From NCBI GenBank assembly GCA_023129075.1, contig JAGMCT010000024.1, forward strand, positions 1-34,192: DNA of 34,192 bases, given 5' to 3'. Position 1 is the stretch's first letter, and each line of letters begins with the position of its first letter. Origin of the DNA: Microcaldota archaeon. Lineage in GTDB: Archaea; Micrarchaeota; Micrarchaeia; Anstonellales; Bilamarchaeaceae. Of this stretch, positions 7,680 to 16,002 are shown piece by piece. Below the pieces are notes generated by a model. It was not told the DNA's origin and did not search any database. It worked only from the letters and a program-made list of their open reading frames with translations. The position numbers and the translations under genes were made by a program.

Positions 7680-8429
7680 ATGGCAGATATTAAAAAAATT
7701 ATTTTAACCAAAGGGATATTCTCAAAGGAGGAGAACGAAAGAATATATAATCAAAATTTTAAAGATTGGTATAAACTCCACCTACCGATCTATAAGGAAT
7801 TTGCGCTTAAAAAAGAAGACAGGATATTGGATATTGGATGCTCTTTCGGTATGAACCTTATTCATTTCAACAAAGAATCAATTGGTCTTGAATTAACGGA
7901 TGTAAAATGTAGGTTTGCTAGGTCGATCGGGTTAAACGTGATCAAGACAAATGTAGAGGAATCTTTCAAACTTGATGATTCAGAACGATTTGATGTCATC
8001 TGGTGCACCGATTTTTTAATCCATCTTACCAGTCCCTATAAATTCCTCCTAGAATGTCGAAAATACATGGATGAAGATTCTTCCTTAATTCTTCAGATTC
8101 CTCAATACACACCACTTATTCCTCAATCGATAAAAAGGACATATGAAACCAAGGTTCATTATTATGCTTTTAACTATCCAACCCTAAAATATTTAGTTGA
8201 GAATTCGGGATACGAAGTCATAAAAAGTCTTGGTCATGTACGACATTTTCCATATTTAGTGAATAAATCGTTTAATTTTTTTCTAAAACGCTTTGGCTCC
8301 AACATTTGGATAAAGGCAAAAAAAGATTTTGGATTTTATCATGCGGAAAAACAACCTAATTTCCCAGACCATATGAAAGATTTATATATCAAACAAACAA
8401 AATCAGGGCGGGATGAAACGCATGACTAA
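7680..8429 (+). CDS. Class I SAM-dependent methyltransferase
   Basis: A 249-residue Rossmann methyltransferase. Motif I is ILDIGCSFGMNL (about residues 48-59), the acidic post-I strand is SIGLELTDVK, and motif IV-like FDVIWCTDFLIHL (about residues 103-115) is followed by ILQIPQYTPL. The C-terminal 80 residues are rich in aromatic and basic residues, as in sugar methyltransferases of O-antigen-type loci. The message may start leaderless from an A/T-rich box near 7650-7659. The gene overlaps the next by 8 nt, joining it to the nonulosonate operon. A sugar O- or N-methylation role is inferred from context only. Confidence 0.8.
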   Translation: MADIKKIILTKGIFSKEENERIYNQNFKDWYKLHLPIYKEFALKKEDRILDIGCSFGMNLIHFNKESIGLELTDVKCRFARSIGLNVIKTNVEESFKLDDSERFDVIWCTDFLIHLTSPYKFLLECRKYMDEDSSLILQIPQYTPLIPQSIKRTYETKVHYYAFNYPTLKYLVENSGYEVIKSLGHVRHFPYLVNKSFNFFLKRFGSNIWIKAKKDFGFYHAEKQPNFPDHMKDLYIKQTKSGRDETHD

Positions 8430-9372
8430 GATATTTGTTACAGGAGGAGCAGGATTTATAGGAAGAACTACAGTTAAGCAGTTATTAGCGAGAGAAGATG
8501 TTGAGAAGGTTCTTGTTCTGGATAATTTGAGCAACGGAAGCAGAAAAAATATGGTTGAGTTTGAAAATGACCCGAAGTTTGATTTTGTTGAAGGAGATAT
8601 ACTTGATAATAAGCTCCTGGGGAGTTTATTTGCAAAGGAACAATTTAATATTTGTATTCACATGGCGGCCCAAATAAATGTTCATGAATCCCTTCAGAAC
8701 CCAAAGAAATCTTTTGATTACAATGTTATTGGTTCATATAATATTCTGGAGCAATGTAAAAAACATAAAACAAAAGTTATTTTCATTGGAACCTGCATGG
8801 TTTATGATTTAGCAGATTATTCAAAACCAATAAATGAAGAACATAAAACTTTGCCACGTTCTCCTTATGCAGCTACAAAACTTGCTGCAGAGCAATTAGC
8901 CATTTCTTATCACCATGGATTCGGTCTTCCCATAACAATACTTAGACCTTTTAATGTTTATGGACCTTTTCAGAAAAGAAATTCAGAAGGAGGTGTTGTT
9001 AGCATATTCATTAGTAAGGCACTGAAAAATGAACCAATTGGAGTTTTTGGAGATGGGACTCAGACAAGAGATCTTCTTTATGTTGAAGACTGTGCTGATT
9101 TTATCATCAAAGCGGCATTTTCTAAGAATGCAGTCGGAGAAACAATCAATGCCGGTTTGGGAGAAGATGTGAGTATCAACGATCTTGCCAAGTTGATATC
9201 CCGGAAGAGAAGTGAAATAAAAAATGTTAAACACCACCACCCCCAGTCTGAAATTCAAAAATTAATATGTGATAATACAAAAGCAAAGGATTTATTAGGG
9301 TGGGAGCCAAAAACGTCTTTAGAAGAAGGTATCCGTAAAACAGAAGAATGGATGAGTGAACAAAATGGGTAA
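8422..9372 (+). CDS. NAD-dependent epimerase/dehydratase (GalE-like SDR)
   Basis: Extended SDR, 316 residues from this start. It has the NAD motif TGGAGFIGR (residues 7-15), ICIHMAAQINVHESLQNP with the family's AA-x-V/I signature, CMVYDLADY, and the catalytic SPYAATK (Tyr-x3-Lys), followed by RPFNVYGPFQ and QTRDLLYVEDCADF. It belongs with UDP-hexose 4-epimerases and related dehydratases. An in-frame ATG at 8413 also exists. ATG 8422 is preferred because GGGCGGG ends 9 nt before it but directly abuts ATG 8413, and because homologues start at M-x-K-I-x-V-T-G. It overlaps the methyltransferase by 8 nt and the aminotransferase by 8 nt. Substrate unknown. Confidence 0.85.
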   Translation: MTKIFVTGGAGFIGRTTVKQLLAREDVEKVLVLDNLSNGSRKNMVEFENDPKFDFVEGDILDNKLLGSLFAKEQFNICIHMAAQINVHESLQNPKKSFDYNVIGSYNILEQCKKHKTKVIFIGTCMVYDLADYSKPINEEHKTLPRSPYAATKLAAEQLAISYHHGFGLPITILRPFNVYGPFQKRNSEGGVVSIFISKALKNEPIGVFGDGTQTRDLLYVEDCADFIIKAAFSKNAVGETINAGLGEDVSINDLAKLISRKRSEIKNVKHHHPQSEIQKLICDNTKAKDLLGWEPKTSLEEGIRKTEEWMSEQNG

Positions 9373-10483
9373 ATTTATTCCATATGGAAAACAATCTGTA
9401 TCTGAAGAAGATATTTCTGCAGTAGTAGAGGTCCTTAAAGGAGATTGGCTTACAACAGGACCCAAAGTTCCTGAATTTGAGAAGTCGGTCTGTGAATACA
9501 CTGGTGTTAAGCACGGCGTTGCAGTGAACTCTGGAACTAGTGCTCTTGATATTGCTGTCGACTCCTTAAATTTACCAAAGGAAAGCGAGATAATTACAAC
9601 TGCATTTACCTTTGCAGCAACTTCTAATTGCATACTCTACAACAATCACAAGCCTATCTTTGCAGACATACTTCCAGATACCTACACTTTAGACCCAAAT
9701 GATGTTAAGAAGAAAATTACTGATAAAACTAAAGCCATAATTTGCGTTGATTATGCAGGACACCCATGTGAATTGGATGAATTGAAAGAAATTGCTGATA
9801 AATACAATCTGTATTTGATAGAAGATGCATCACATGCCCTTGGTGCTAGTTATAAGGGTAAAAAAGTGGGCGGGATTGCAGATATAACGGTATTCAGCTT
9901 TTACCCTATAAAACCAATTACAACTGGGGAAGGTGGGATGGCTGTAACCAACAATAGTGAATTTTATGAAAGAATGTCTATTTTGAGAAATCATGGTATA
10001 GATAAAACACCTGAACAGAGAACAACATGGAAGTATGACATGAAGTTATTAGGAAGAAATTATAGAATTACTGATATACAATGTGCATTGGGTCTATCTC
10101 AAATGAAAAGGCTGGATAGGTTTGTTGAGAGCAGAAAAAAGATTGCAAAAATATATTTTGATTTGTTAGACGGACTAAATTCAGTTAAACTTCCTACCAT
10201 AAGAGAATACGCAAAGTCCTCTTGGCATCTGTTTCCAATTTTATTTGAAAACAATAAGAAAAGGAAGATAATGTTTTCACTTTTAAGAGAAAACAGCATC
10301 GGAGTGAATGTTCACTATATCCCTATTTATAATTTTTCTTATTACAGAGGTATCGATTATGATAATTTAAGGCTTATGATTACCGAGATGGTCAGCGAAA
10401 GGGAACTATCTATTCCAATATACGTTGGCCTTGATGACAAAAGTATTAATAAGATTGCAGATTTAATAAAGAAAAATATGTGA
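9365..10483 (+). CDS. pseC: PLP aminotransferase, DegT/PseC-like
   Basis: A 372-residue fold-type I aminotransferase of the DegT/DnrJ/EryC1 family, closest in pattern to PseC, which aminates C4 of the 4-keto-6-deoxy-UDP-sugar made by the dehydratase. Family blocks: the opening IPYGKQSVSEEDI, DWLTTGPKVPEFE (28-39), SGTSALD (56-62), the cofactor Asp in IEDASHALG (152-160), and FSFYPIKPITTGEGG (177-191) with Lys183 as the probable Schiff-base lysine. An earlier GTG at 9356 is possible; ATG 9365 is preferred because it gives the 8-nt overlap seen at neighbouring junctions. The PseC label is from motif resemblance; LegC-type specificity is possible. Confidence 0.85.
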   Translation: MGKFIPYGKQSVSEEDISAVVEVLKGDWLTTGPKVPEFEKSVCEYTGVKHGVAVNSGTSALDIAVDSLNLPKESEIITTAFTFAATSNCILYNNHKPIFADILPDTYTLDPNDVKKKITDKTKAIICVDYAGHPCELDELKEIADKYNLYLIEDASHALGASYKGKKVGGIADITVFSFYPIKPITTGEGGMAVTNNSEFYERMSILRNHGIDKTPEQRTTWKYDMKLLGRNYRITDIQCALGLSQMKRLDRFVESRKKIAKIYFDLLDGLNSVKLPTIREYAKSSWHLFPILFENNKKRKIMFSLLRENSIGVNVHYIPIYNFSYYRGIDYDNLRLMITEMVSERELSIPIYVGLDDKSINKIADLIKKNM

Positions 10484-10487
10484 TGGT

Positions 10488-11531
10488 ATGAAGATAAAAG
10501 TTGGCAATAAATTTATTGGAGATGGAGAACCATGTTTCATTATTGCGGAAGCGGGTTCTAATCACAATAAAAAATTAGATATGGCTAAAAAGTTAATTGA
10601 TGTTGCAGCAGATGCAGATGCTGATGCTGTAAAATTTCAATTATTTAAAGCGGATAAATTATATGTTGGCAAACCAGGATTTGCCGATTATCTAGAAAAT
10701 AAAAAATCTATTTATGAAATAATTAAAAACATGGAATTTCCTGTAGAATGGCTTGATGAGTTGTTTTCTTATGCTGATAAACGAGGGCTTTTATTCTTAG
10801 CAACCCCCTTCCACGAAGAAGCTGTCGATGTTTTGGATGGATATGTGCCTGCACATAAAATTGCATCTTATGAATCAAATCACATTCCTTTAATAAAATA
10901 CGCTGCAAAAAAAAGAAAACCATTATTTATTTCAACAGGAGCATCTACTCTGGAAGAAATCTGTGAGGCTGTTGAGGCAGCACGTTCTGTTGGAAATGAG
11001 AATATTGTTCTTCTTCAGTGCGTAGCTAAATATCCGGCTCCTATTAATTCCCTTAATCTAAATGTGATAAGATTTTTTAAGAAAAAATTTCATATTCCTG
11101 CAGGTTTGTCTGATCACAGCAGAGATCCTCTGATTGGCCCCCTAACTTCGATAGGGATAGGGGCGAATGTTATTGAAAAACATTTTACACTTGATAATAA
11201 ATTGCCTGGGCCGGACCATAAATTTGCTGTTGAACCTAAAGAATTGAAGAGGATGGTTTTTGCAATTAGGGAGGCAGAAAAGGCGTTAGGTAAAGAAGAA
11301 AAACAAATCCTTTCTATAGAACAAGAACTTTATGATTTTGCTAAGAGAGCAGTGCATGTTACGAGAGATATAAAAAAGAATGAAATATTTTCACAAAAGA
11401 ACATAGCTGTTTTGAGACCTGGAAAAGTAAAGAGGGGCCTCCCCCCTAAATTCTTTGAGAAGATTATTGGAAAAAAATCGACAAGAGACATCTTTAGGGA
11501 TGAGGGGGTATTGGAAGGTGATTATGAGTGA
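10488..11531 (+). CDS. NeuB/PseI-family nonulosonic acid synthase
   Basis: Condenses phosphoenolpyruvate with a six-carbon amino sugar to make a nine-carbon sialic-acid-like sugar. The 347-residue length is standard. The TIM barrel shows EAGSNHN (21-27), VKFQLFKAD (48-56), LATPFHEEA (104-112), GLSDHS (206-211), VIEKHFTLD (228-236) and GPDHKFA (241-247), the PEP and metal binding set. The C-terminal SAF antifreeze-like domain (about 287-345) has RAVHVTRDI and LRPGKVKRGLPP. It starts 4 nt after the aminotransferase and its TGA overlaps the next GTG. The neighbours favour pseudaminic or legionaminic acid over N-acetylneuraminate, but the product is not proven. Confidence 0.9.
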   Translation: MKIKVGNKFIGDGEPCFIIAEAGSNHNKKLDMAKKLIDVAADADADAVKFQLFKADKLYVGKPGFADYLENKKSIYEIIKNMEFPVEWLDELFSYADKRGLLFLATPFHEEAVDVLDGYVPAHKIASYESNHIPLIKYAAKKRKPLFISTGASTLEEICEAVEAARSVGNENIVLLQCVAKYPAPINSLNLNVIRFFKKKFHIPAGLSDHSRDPLIGPLTSIGIGANVIEKHFTLDNKLPGPDHKFAVEPKELKRMVFAIREAEKALGKEEKQILSIEQELYDFAKRAVHVTRDIKKNEIFSQKNIAVLRPGKVKRGLPPKFFEKIIGKKSTRDIFRDEGVLEGDYE

Positions 11532-11968
11532 ATGTTAAACTGGAAGAAGTAAAGCAGCAAAACATTGAATTTATTTTCAATCTGAGAAATATGAAGCAAA
11601 TTAGGAAAAATATGTTCAACCCAGACATTATTTCATGGGACGAACATCAAGCTTTTTGGAAAAATCGTTTGAGTAGAAAAGATTTATTTTCATTTTTAAT
11701 TTTGGTTGACGGTGCGCCAAACGGAGTTTTGAAATTGGATCTGGTGAAGAAAAATGATTGTGAAATAGATATTTTTCTTCATCCAAAAGTACAAGGCAAA
11801 GGAATTGCCACTCAAGCAATCAAAGAACTTATCTCATTTGCTAGAACAAAGAACATTCTGAAACTTCTTGCACGTGTTAAACCGGATAATATTTCTTCGC
11901 GTAATCTTTTTGAAAGGTTTGGTTTTAATTTAAAATATGTTCTCTATGAATATGAGGTGAAAAAATGA
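11528..11968 (+). CDS. GNAT N-acetyltransferase, PseH-like
   Basis: A 146-residue GNAT enzyme. The N-terminal FIFNLRNMKQIRKNMFNPDIISWDEHQ-type stretch (about residues 14-40) is the pattern of PseH and RimJ/RimL relatives. The acetyl-CoA site appears as IDIFLHPKVQGKGIATQAIKE (about 79-99; the QGKGIA loop), with a late NISSRNLFERFGF (about 118-130) typical of GNAT motif B. In the pathway it would acetylate the 4-amino group made by the PseC-like enzyme. It starts with GTG in a GTGA overlap with the synthase gene, and its TGA overlaps the ATG of the deacetylase, so translation is tightly coupled. Confidence 0.8.
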   Translation: MNVKLEEVKQQNIEFIFNLRNMKQIRKNMFNPDIISWDEHQAFWKNRLSRKDLFSFLILVDGAPNGVLKLDLVKKNDCEIDIFLHPKVQGKGIATQAIKELISFARTKNILKLLARVKPDNISSRNLFERFGFNLKYVLYEYEVKK

Positions 11969-12639
11969 AAGTTCTTGTTGTTGCGGCCCATCCAGATGAT
12001 GAAGTTCTTGGTGCTGGCGCAACCATTGCAAAACATACTGAGAAAGGAGATGATGTCAAGGTTTTAATTCTTGGAACAGGAGTTACTTCCAGAGAAGTTG
12101 AGAATCCGAGATTAAAAGTAGAAGAATTGGTAAATGATTCAAAAAGAGCACTTTCCCTTTTGGACGTTTCCGATATTATTCATTTAGATTTCCCCGATAA
12201 TCAGTTTGATTCTGTTTCCCTACTTGATATAATAAAAGAAGTTGAAAAGATTGTAAGCAAATTCAACCCTGAAACGGTTTATACGCATCACTGGGGGGAT
12301 TTAAACGTAGACCACAGACTAACATTTGATGCTGTTCTTACTGCATGCAGACCATTTTCTTCTAATGTCAGGAAAATACTTTGTTTTGAAGTTCTTTCAT
12401 CAACAGAATGTACTATTCAGAGCGTACAAAACTCATTCGCACCAAATTATTTTGTGGAATGTAAAAAAACAATAAAGAAAAAAATTGATGCGCTAAAGGA
12501 ATATAAATCAGAAATAAAAAAGTGCCCCCATCCTCGTTCACTTGAGAGTGTTGAATATCTTTCGCGCTATAGGGGAACCATGATAGGGAGGGAATATGCA
12601 GAAGCATTTGTTCTTGTAAGAGATATCAAAGGTGATTGA
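11965..12639 (+). CDS. PIG-L/LmbE-family N-deacetylase
   Basis: A 224-residue zinc-dependent deacetylase of the PIG-L family, which removes N-acetyl groups from amino sugars. The signature AHPDDE at residues 8-13 supplies His and Asp metal ligands plus the catalytic Asp, and HHWGDLNVDHR (108-118) supplies the second His. Overlaps on both sides (ATGA with the GNAT; 8 nt with the GT2) place it inside the operon. Deacetylation followed by the formyltransferase two genes downstream would replace N-acetyl with N-formyl, a known kind of nonulosonate decoration. That route is inference. Confidence 0.88.
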   Translation: MKVLVVAAHPDDEVLGAGATIAKHTEKGDDVKVLILGTGVTSREVENPRLKVEELVNDSKRALSLLDVSDIIHLDFPDNQFDSVSLLDIIKEVEKIVSKFNPETVYTHHWGDLNVDHRLTFDAVLTACRPFSSNVRKILCFEVLSSTECTIQSVQNSFAPNYFVECKKTIKKKIDALKEYKSEIKKCPHPRSLESVEYLSRYRGTMIGREYAEAFVLVRDIKGD

Positions 12640-13312
12640 AATCAGAAAACCGGATGTTAGCATCATAATCCCTGTTTACAATGGGAAAGATACTATTGAG
12701 AGGGCATTGCAAAGCGTTTTTGAGCAGGATTTCAAAGGGATTATTGAAGTAATAGTAGTTGATGATGGCTCAACAGATGGAACAAAGGAAATACTACAGA
12801 GATATCTCAAAAGAATAAAGCTCATATCGCAGAAAAACAGAGGACCGGTTGAAGCAGCAAACACGGCCTTTGCAAATATTTTAGGGAAATACATTATGAA
12901 ACTTGATGCAGACGATACATTTGAAAGGACAATAATAAGAAAAATGCACTCCGTGTTAGAAAAAGATAAATCTCTTGCCTTTGTTTATTCTAATTATTAT
13001 GAAGTGAATGCATCAAAGAGTGAGAAGAAAGTAGTGAATACAGCAACCAATCTTCTAAACACTGTTGCGATAGGCATAATGTTCAGAAAAAGTATTCTTG
13101 ATGAAGTAGGGTTCTACGATGGAGAGTTGATATTTCCTGAATACGACCTGTTACTTCGATTATCTAAGAAATATTCTAGTTATCATATTCCAGAACCTCT
13201 TTTTACATACTTTAGGTCTTATGAAAGTCTTACTGGGGATAAAGTAATTGTAGCAAAAGGAATAAAACAGCTTTCGGATAAATATGGAGAATTGAAAGTT
13301 AGGGGTTATTGA
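12632..13312 (+). CDS. Glycosyltransferase family 2
   Basis: A 226-residue GT-A enzyme. It shows the opening VSIIIPVYNGKDTIERALQS, VIVVDDGSTDGT (about residues 41-52), and the metal-binding KLDADDT (about 90-96; D-x-D type). It ends soon after an acceptor-region LIFPEYDLLLRLSKK, so it is a single catalytic domain without membrane helices. It starts at GTG 12632 inside the deacetylase stop region (8-nt overlap), and its TGA is immediately followed by the ATG of the formyltransferase. Within this operon it is a candidate for transferring one of the sugars made here; donor unknown. Confidence 0.88.
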   Translation: MIEIRKPDVSIIIPVYNGKDTIERALQSVFEQDFKGIIEVIVVDDGSTDGTKEILQRYLKRIKLISQKNRGPVEAANTAFANILGKYIMKLDADDTFERTIIRKMHSVLEKDKSLAFVYSNYYEVNASKSEKKVVNTATNLLNTVAIGIMFRKSILDEVGFYDGELIFPEYDLLLRLSKKYSSYHIPEPLFTYFRSYESLTGDKVIVAKGIKQLSDKYGELKVRGY

Positions 13313-14233
13313 ATGAAGATCGTTTTTATTGGAGCTCTTCTTTGGGGGTTTCGTTGTCTTGAATCTTTGCTTGAGGATGGGAAAGAAGTTGTCGCAGTTT
13401 TTACGTTATCTGATAAATTCAAAGACAGAAGCGGTTTTGTTGATTTTTCTCCTCTTTGTTCAAAGCACAACATTCCTGTTTTTGAAATTGATGATCCCAA
13501 AACTCATAATTTTCAGAAAATAAAGGAATTTAATCCTGATTTAGTACTGGTGATAGGATGGTCTTGGATTGTTCCAGATATAGTTCTTGACTCCTCGAAA
13601 GTTGCCTGCATAGGCAATCATCCCACTCTTCTTCCTAAACACAGAGGAAATGCTCCCCTCCCTTGGTCTATCATTATGGGTCTAACGAAATCAGGAGTAA
13701 CCTTTTTCGAGCTTGAAAAGGATGTTGATTCAGGAAAGATTTATGGCCAGAAAGAGTTTGAGATAGGATTCGAGGATTATGCTTCCGATGTTTACAGGAA
13801 AGCACTCAATACCTCTGTGTTACTTCTTCATGAAGTTATCGAGAAACTTGAAAAGAACACGTTAGTACCTATTGCGCAGGATTCCAGAAAGGCTTCTAAA
13901 TGGCCAAAAAGAAAGCCTGATGATGGAATAATCGACTGGAATAAAGGAAATGTGTCCATATATAATTGGATACGCGGTCTTTCTCATCCATATCCTGGAG
14001 CTTTTACATTCTTAGGAGATAAAAAATTATTTATCTGGAAAGCTTCGATTTATTCTGGAAAGAAATTTGTTGGAGTTCCGGGACTGCTCCGTATATTCAA
14101 GAATTCAGTTGTTGTAAAGACTGGAGACGGTGCCCTACTATTTGAGATACTTCAATTTGAGGGAGATTCTGAGATGAGTGGGCTTAATTTTGTGAAAAAA
14201 TATTCCGTTGCGCCCGGGATTGTTATGGGGTGA
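13313..14233 (+). CDS. Formyltransferase (FMT-like, probably sugar N-formyltransferase)
   Basis: A 306-residue protein with the formyl-tetrahydrofolate transferase fold: N-terminal MKIVFIGALLWGFRCLESL, catalytic GNHPTLLPKHRG (101-112, His103) and ELEKDVDSGKI (133-143, with the D-x-G Asp139), then a C-terminal OB-like domain including RGLSHPYPGAFTF. In classic methionyl-tRNA formyltransferase the Asn is two residues before the His; here it is adjacent, which fits the GxHPTxLPxxRG subgroup of sugar formyltransferases. Its place next to a PIG-L deacetylase and a NeuB-family synthase suggests N-formylation of the nonulosonate or its precursor. A real methionyl-tRNA role is unlikely in archaea, which do not formylate initiator tRNA. 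Confidence 0.8.
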   Translation: MKIVFIGALLWGFRCLESLLEDGKEVVAVFTLSDKFKDRSGFVDFSPLCSKHNIPVFEIDDPKTHNFQKIKEFNPDLVLVIGWSWIVPDIVLDSSKVACIGNHPTLLPKHRGNAPLPWSIIMGLTKSGVTFFELEKDVDSGKIYGQKEFEIGFEDYASDVYRKALNTSVLLLHEVIEKLEKNTLVPIAQDSRKASKWPKRKPDDGIIDWNKGNVSIYNWIRGLSHPYPGAFTFLGDKKLFIWKASIYSGKKFVGVPGLLRIFKNSVVVKTGDGALLFEILQFEGDSEMSGLNFVKKYSVAPGIVMG

Positions 14234-14238
14234 AAAAA

Positions 14239-14358
14239 ATGAAAGAACTTTCCTTTTTGGTTTTGGACCGTGGTTTTATAGGAAGAAGACATTTGCAGCT
14301 TTGGTTTGTACGCCACTTGGGATACTGTTGGATTAATACAGTGTTCATAAGTTATTAA
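14239..14358 (+). pseudogene. N-terminal remnant of a Gfo/Idh/MocA oxidoreductase
   Basis: A 39-codon frame starting MKELSFLVLDRGFIGRRHLQ. It matches the N-terminus of Gfo/Idh/MocA dehydrogenases (K-F-L-V-x-G-x-G-S-I-G-R-R-H-x-R-N-L), with the first glycines damaged (VLGCGSIG has become VLDRGFIG). After about 20 codons the similarity stops and the frame closes at 14356. GGGGTGA just upstream gave it a ribosome site coupled to the formyltransferase end. Oxidoreductases of this family are common next to cytidylyltransferases in nonulosonate loci, so an original operon member was probably lost here. Confidence 0.55.
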
Positions 14359-14416
14359 ATTCTTTCCTACTATAATGCTTGTTGTTTTGAGTTTAACTAC
14401 ATTGAAAAGGGTTATT

Positions 14417-15190
14417 ATGAAAAAGAAAATTGTAGCTATTGTTCAAGCAAGAATGGGTTCTTCTAGGTTGCCTGGTAAATCACTGAAAATTATTAGGGGC
14501 AAGCCCCTCATTCTGCTTGTTTTGGAAAGAGTTAGGAAGGCAAAAACAATTGATGAGATTATTGTTGCCATACCAGCAAGAAAACAAGATGATTCTCTTG
14601 CAGAGATTATACAAAATTCTGGTTTTTTTGTTTTTAGGGGAAGCGAAAAAGATGTTCTGGATCGTTATTACCAAGCGGCCAAATCCAAAAGTTTAGATAT
14701 TGTTGTGAGAATTACCGGGGACTGCCCCTTGATCGATCCAGCGATTATTGACAAGGCAGTAAAATTTTTTGTTGATAATAACTATCGTTTTGTTTCTAAC
14801 TCGACTCCTGATTCTCCAGAGAGTGGGTTCGATGTGGAAGTTTTTTCATTCAAAGATCTCGAAATCGCTTGGCGAAATGCCAGCCTTCTATCAGAAAGAG
14901 AACATGTAACTCCTTATCTAAAGAAACATTTACCTAATTCCTTTGTTCATATCTTTTCAAACGACAGAAGACTCAATAAGTTGCATTGTAGCGTTGATAG
15001 ACCAGAAGATTTAATTTTTGTCAAAAAATTATATGATATGTTAGCTGAATCAGGAAAAGAACACGATTTTTCTTATCTGGACGTTCTTGTTATCTTGGAA
15101 AAAAATCCAGATCTGAAGAAATTAAACAAGAATGTAGAGATTGGTGAAGGTTATCGGATGTCACTCAAAGAAGACAGGTTTGTTTATTGA
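14417..15190 (+). CDS. SpsF-like cytidylyltransferase family protein
   Basis: A 257-residue GT-A-fold nucleotidyltransferase of the SpsF/acylneuraminate cytidylyltransferase group, expected to activate the nonulosonic acid as its CMP-sugar or to act in spore-coat-type polysaccharide synthesis. Motifs: VQARMGSSRLPGKSL (9-23, nucleotide-binding loop), GSEKDVLDRYYQAA (about 75-88), VRITGDCPLIDP (about 96-107, metal Asp), and SEREHVTPYL. The open frame starts at 14375, but ATG 14417 is used because the signature sits right after it and GAAAAGGG lies just upstream. Classic CMP-NeuAc synthetases (NeuA) differ in sequence, so CMP activation is likely but not certain. Confidence 0.8.
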   Translation: MKKKIVAIVQARMGSSRLPGKSLKIIRGKPLILLVLERVRKAKTIDEIIVAIPARKQDDSLAEIIQNSGFFVFRGSEKDVLDRYYQAAKSKSLDIVVRITGDCPLIDPAIIDKAVKFFVDNNYRFVSNSTPDSPESGFDVEVFSFKDLEIAWRNASLLSEREHVTPYLKKHLPNSFVHIFSNDRRLNKLHCSVDRPEDLIFVKKLYDMLAESGKEHDFSYLDVLVILEKNPDLKKLNKNVEIGEGYRMSLKEDRFVY

Positions 15191-15335
15191 TTTTTGCTAT
15201 TGGTTCAATCTTTTGAGCTTCTTCTTCCTAAAATTAGTGTAAACACTTATTTTCTTCATGGTTGCACATCATACATCATAATTCTTAAAAGGAAGATTTA
15301 AAAAAGTAGGATTATTATCTTAAAAAGGGAGTTTG

Positions 15336-16001
15336 ATGAAAGAAGGAAAACCGGAAGACACCAAATGGAACAGGTACACCCGTTCCATGGGTAAAAAAAC
15401 AGCCTTTCCAAAGGAATTTCTAAAAGAATACTGTAGAAAGAAAAGAACATTGGATATCGGTTGTGGAAGAGGCGGCCATGCAAGATATGTTTCCGGTTTT
15501 GCAAAAAAGGTTTACGGAATAGACCCTTCTGATGAGGCAATAGCAGAAGCAAAATCTGTTTGCCCTAAATGCAAGTTCTTCGTTGGTTCAGCATATAAAC
15601 TTCCTTTTAAGGATAATTTTTTTGATTCTGTTTATTCAATTGATGTAATAGAGCATTTGGATTACCCTGAGAAGATGCTCAAGGAAGTAAAAAGGGTCCT
15701 GAAAAAAGGAGGCGTTTTTTTAATTCAAACTCCGAATTATCCTGTAAAGAGATTCTATGATTTGATCCATTATCTAAATCCAAATTCTTGGAGAAAAACT
15801 TTTGATGATGATCCGACACATGTTTCCAAGTTTTCCTATGGCTTGCTCAAAGAAACCGTTGAAAAATATTTCCGGATAGAAAAGGCCTTTTGCCGGAATC
15901 TCTTTCTTGATTCAAAAATAAAAAAACTGGAAACATTAAGAGATAAATCTTTGGGGTTGTATTTAGGTCAGAAGATAATTATGGTTCTGAGGAAGGAATG
16001 A
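15336..16001 (+). CDS. Class I SAM-dependent methyltransferase
   Basis: A 222-residue Methyltransf_11-type protein. It has TLDIGCGRGGHARYV (motif I, about residues 39-53), KVYGIDPSDEAI (acidic end of strand 2), LPFKDNFFDSVYSIDVIEHLDYPEKML (motif IV region, about 90-116), and VLKKGGVFLIQTPN. The first ATG at 15336 follows AAAAAGGGAG. A possible TATA-like GATTTAAAAA lies near 15294-15303. It is separated from the cytidylyltransferase by 145 nt with its own likely promoter and faces the minus-strand flippase gene. Substrate unknown; a sugar or lipid-linked glycan is suggested only by context. Confidence 0.85.
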   Translation: MKEGKPEDTKWNRYTRSMGKKTAFPKEFLKEYCRKKRTLDIGCGRGGHARYVSGFAKKVYGIDPSDEAIAEAKSVCPKCKFFVGSAYKLPFKDNFFDSVYSIDVIEHLDYPEKMLKEVKRVLKKGGVFLIQTPNYPVKRFYDLIHYLNPNSWRKTFDDDPTHVSKFSYGLLKETVEKYFRIEKAFCRNLFLDSKIKKLETLRDKSLGLYLGQKIIMVLRKE

Positions 16002-16002
16002 A

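Noticed and set aside
9227-9514. Minus-strand frames across the SDR/aminotransferase junction
   Set aside because: Antisense to two intact genes joined by an 8-nt overlap; no family resemblance.
13313-14233. Methionyl-tRNA formyltransferase for initiation
   Set aside because: Archaea do not formylate initiator methionine, the catalytic loop is of the HPTLLPKHRG sugar type, and the gene is embedded in a sugar operon.
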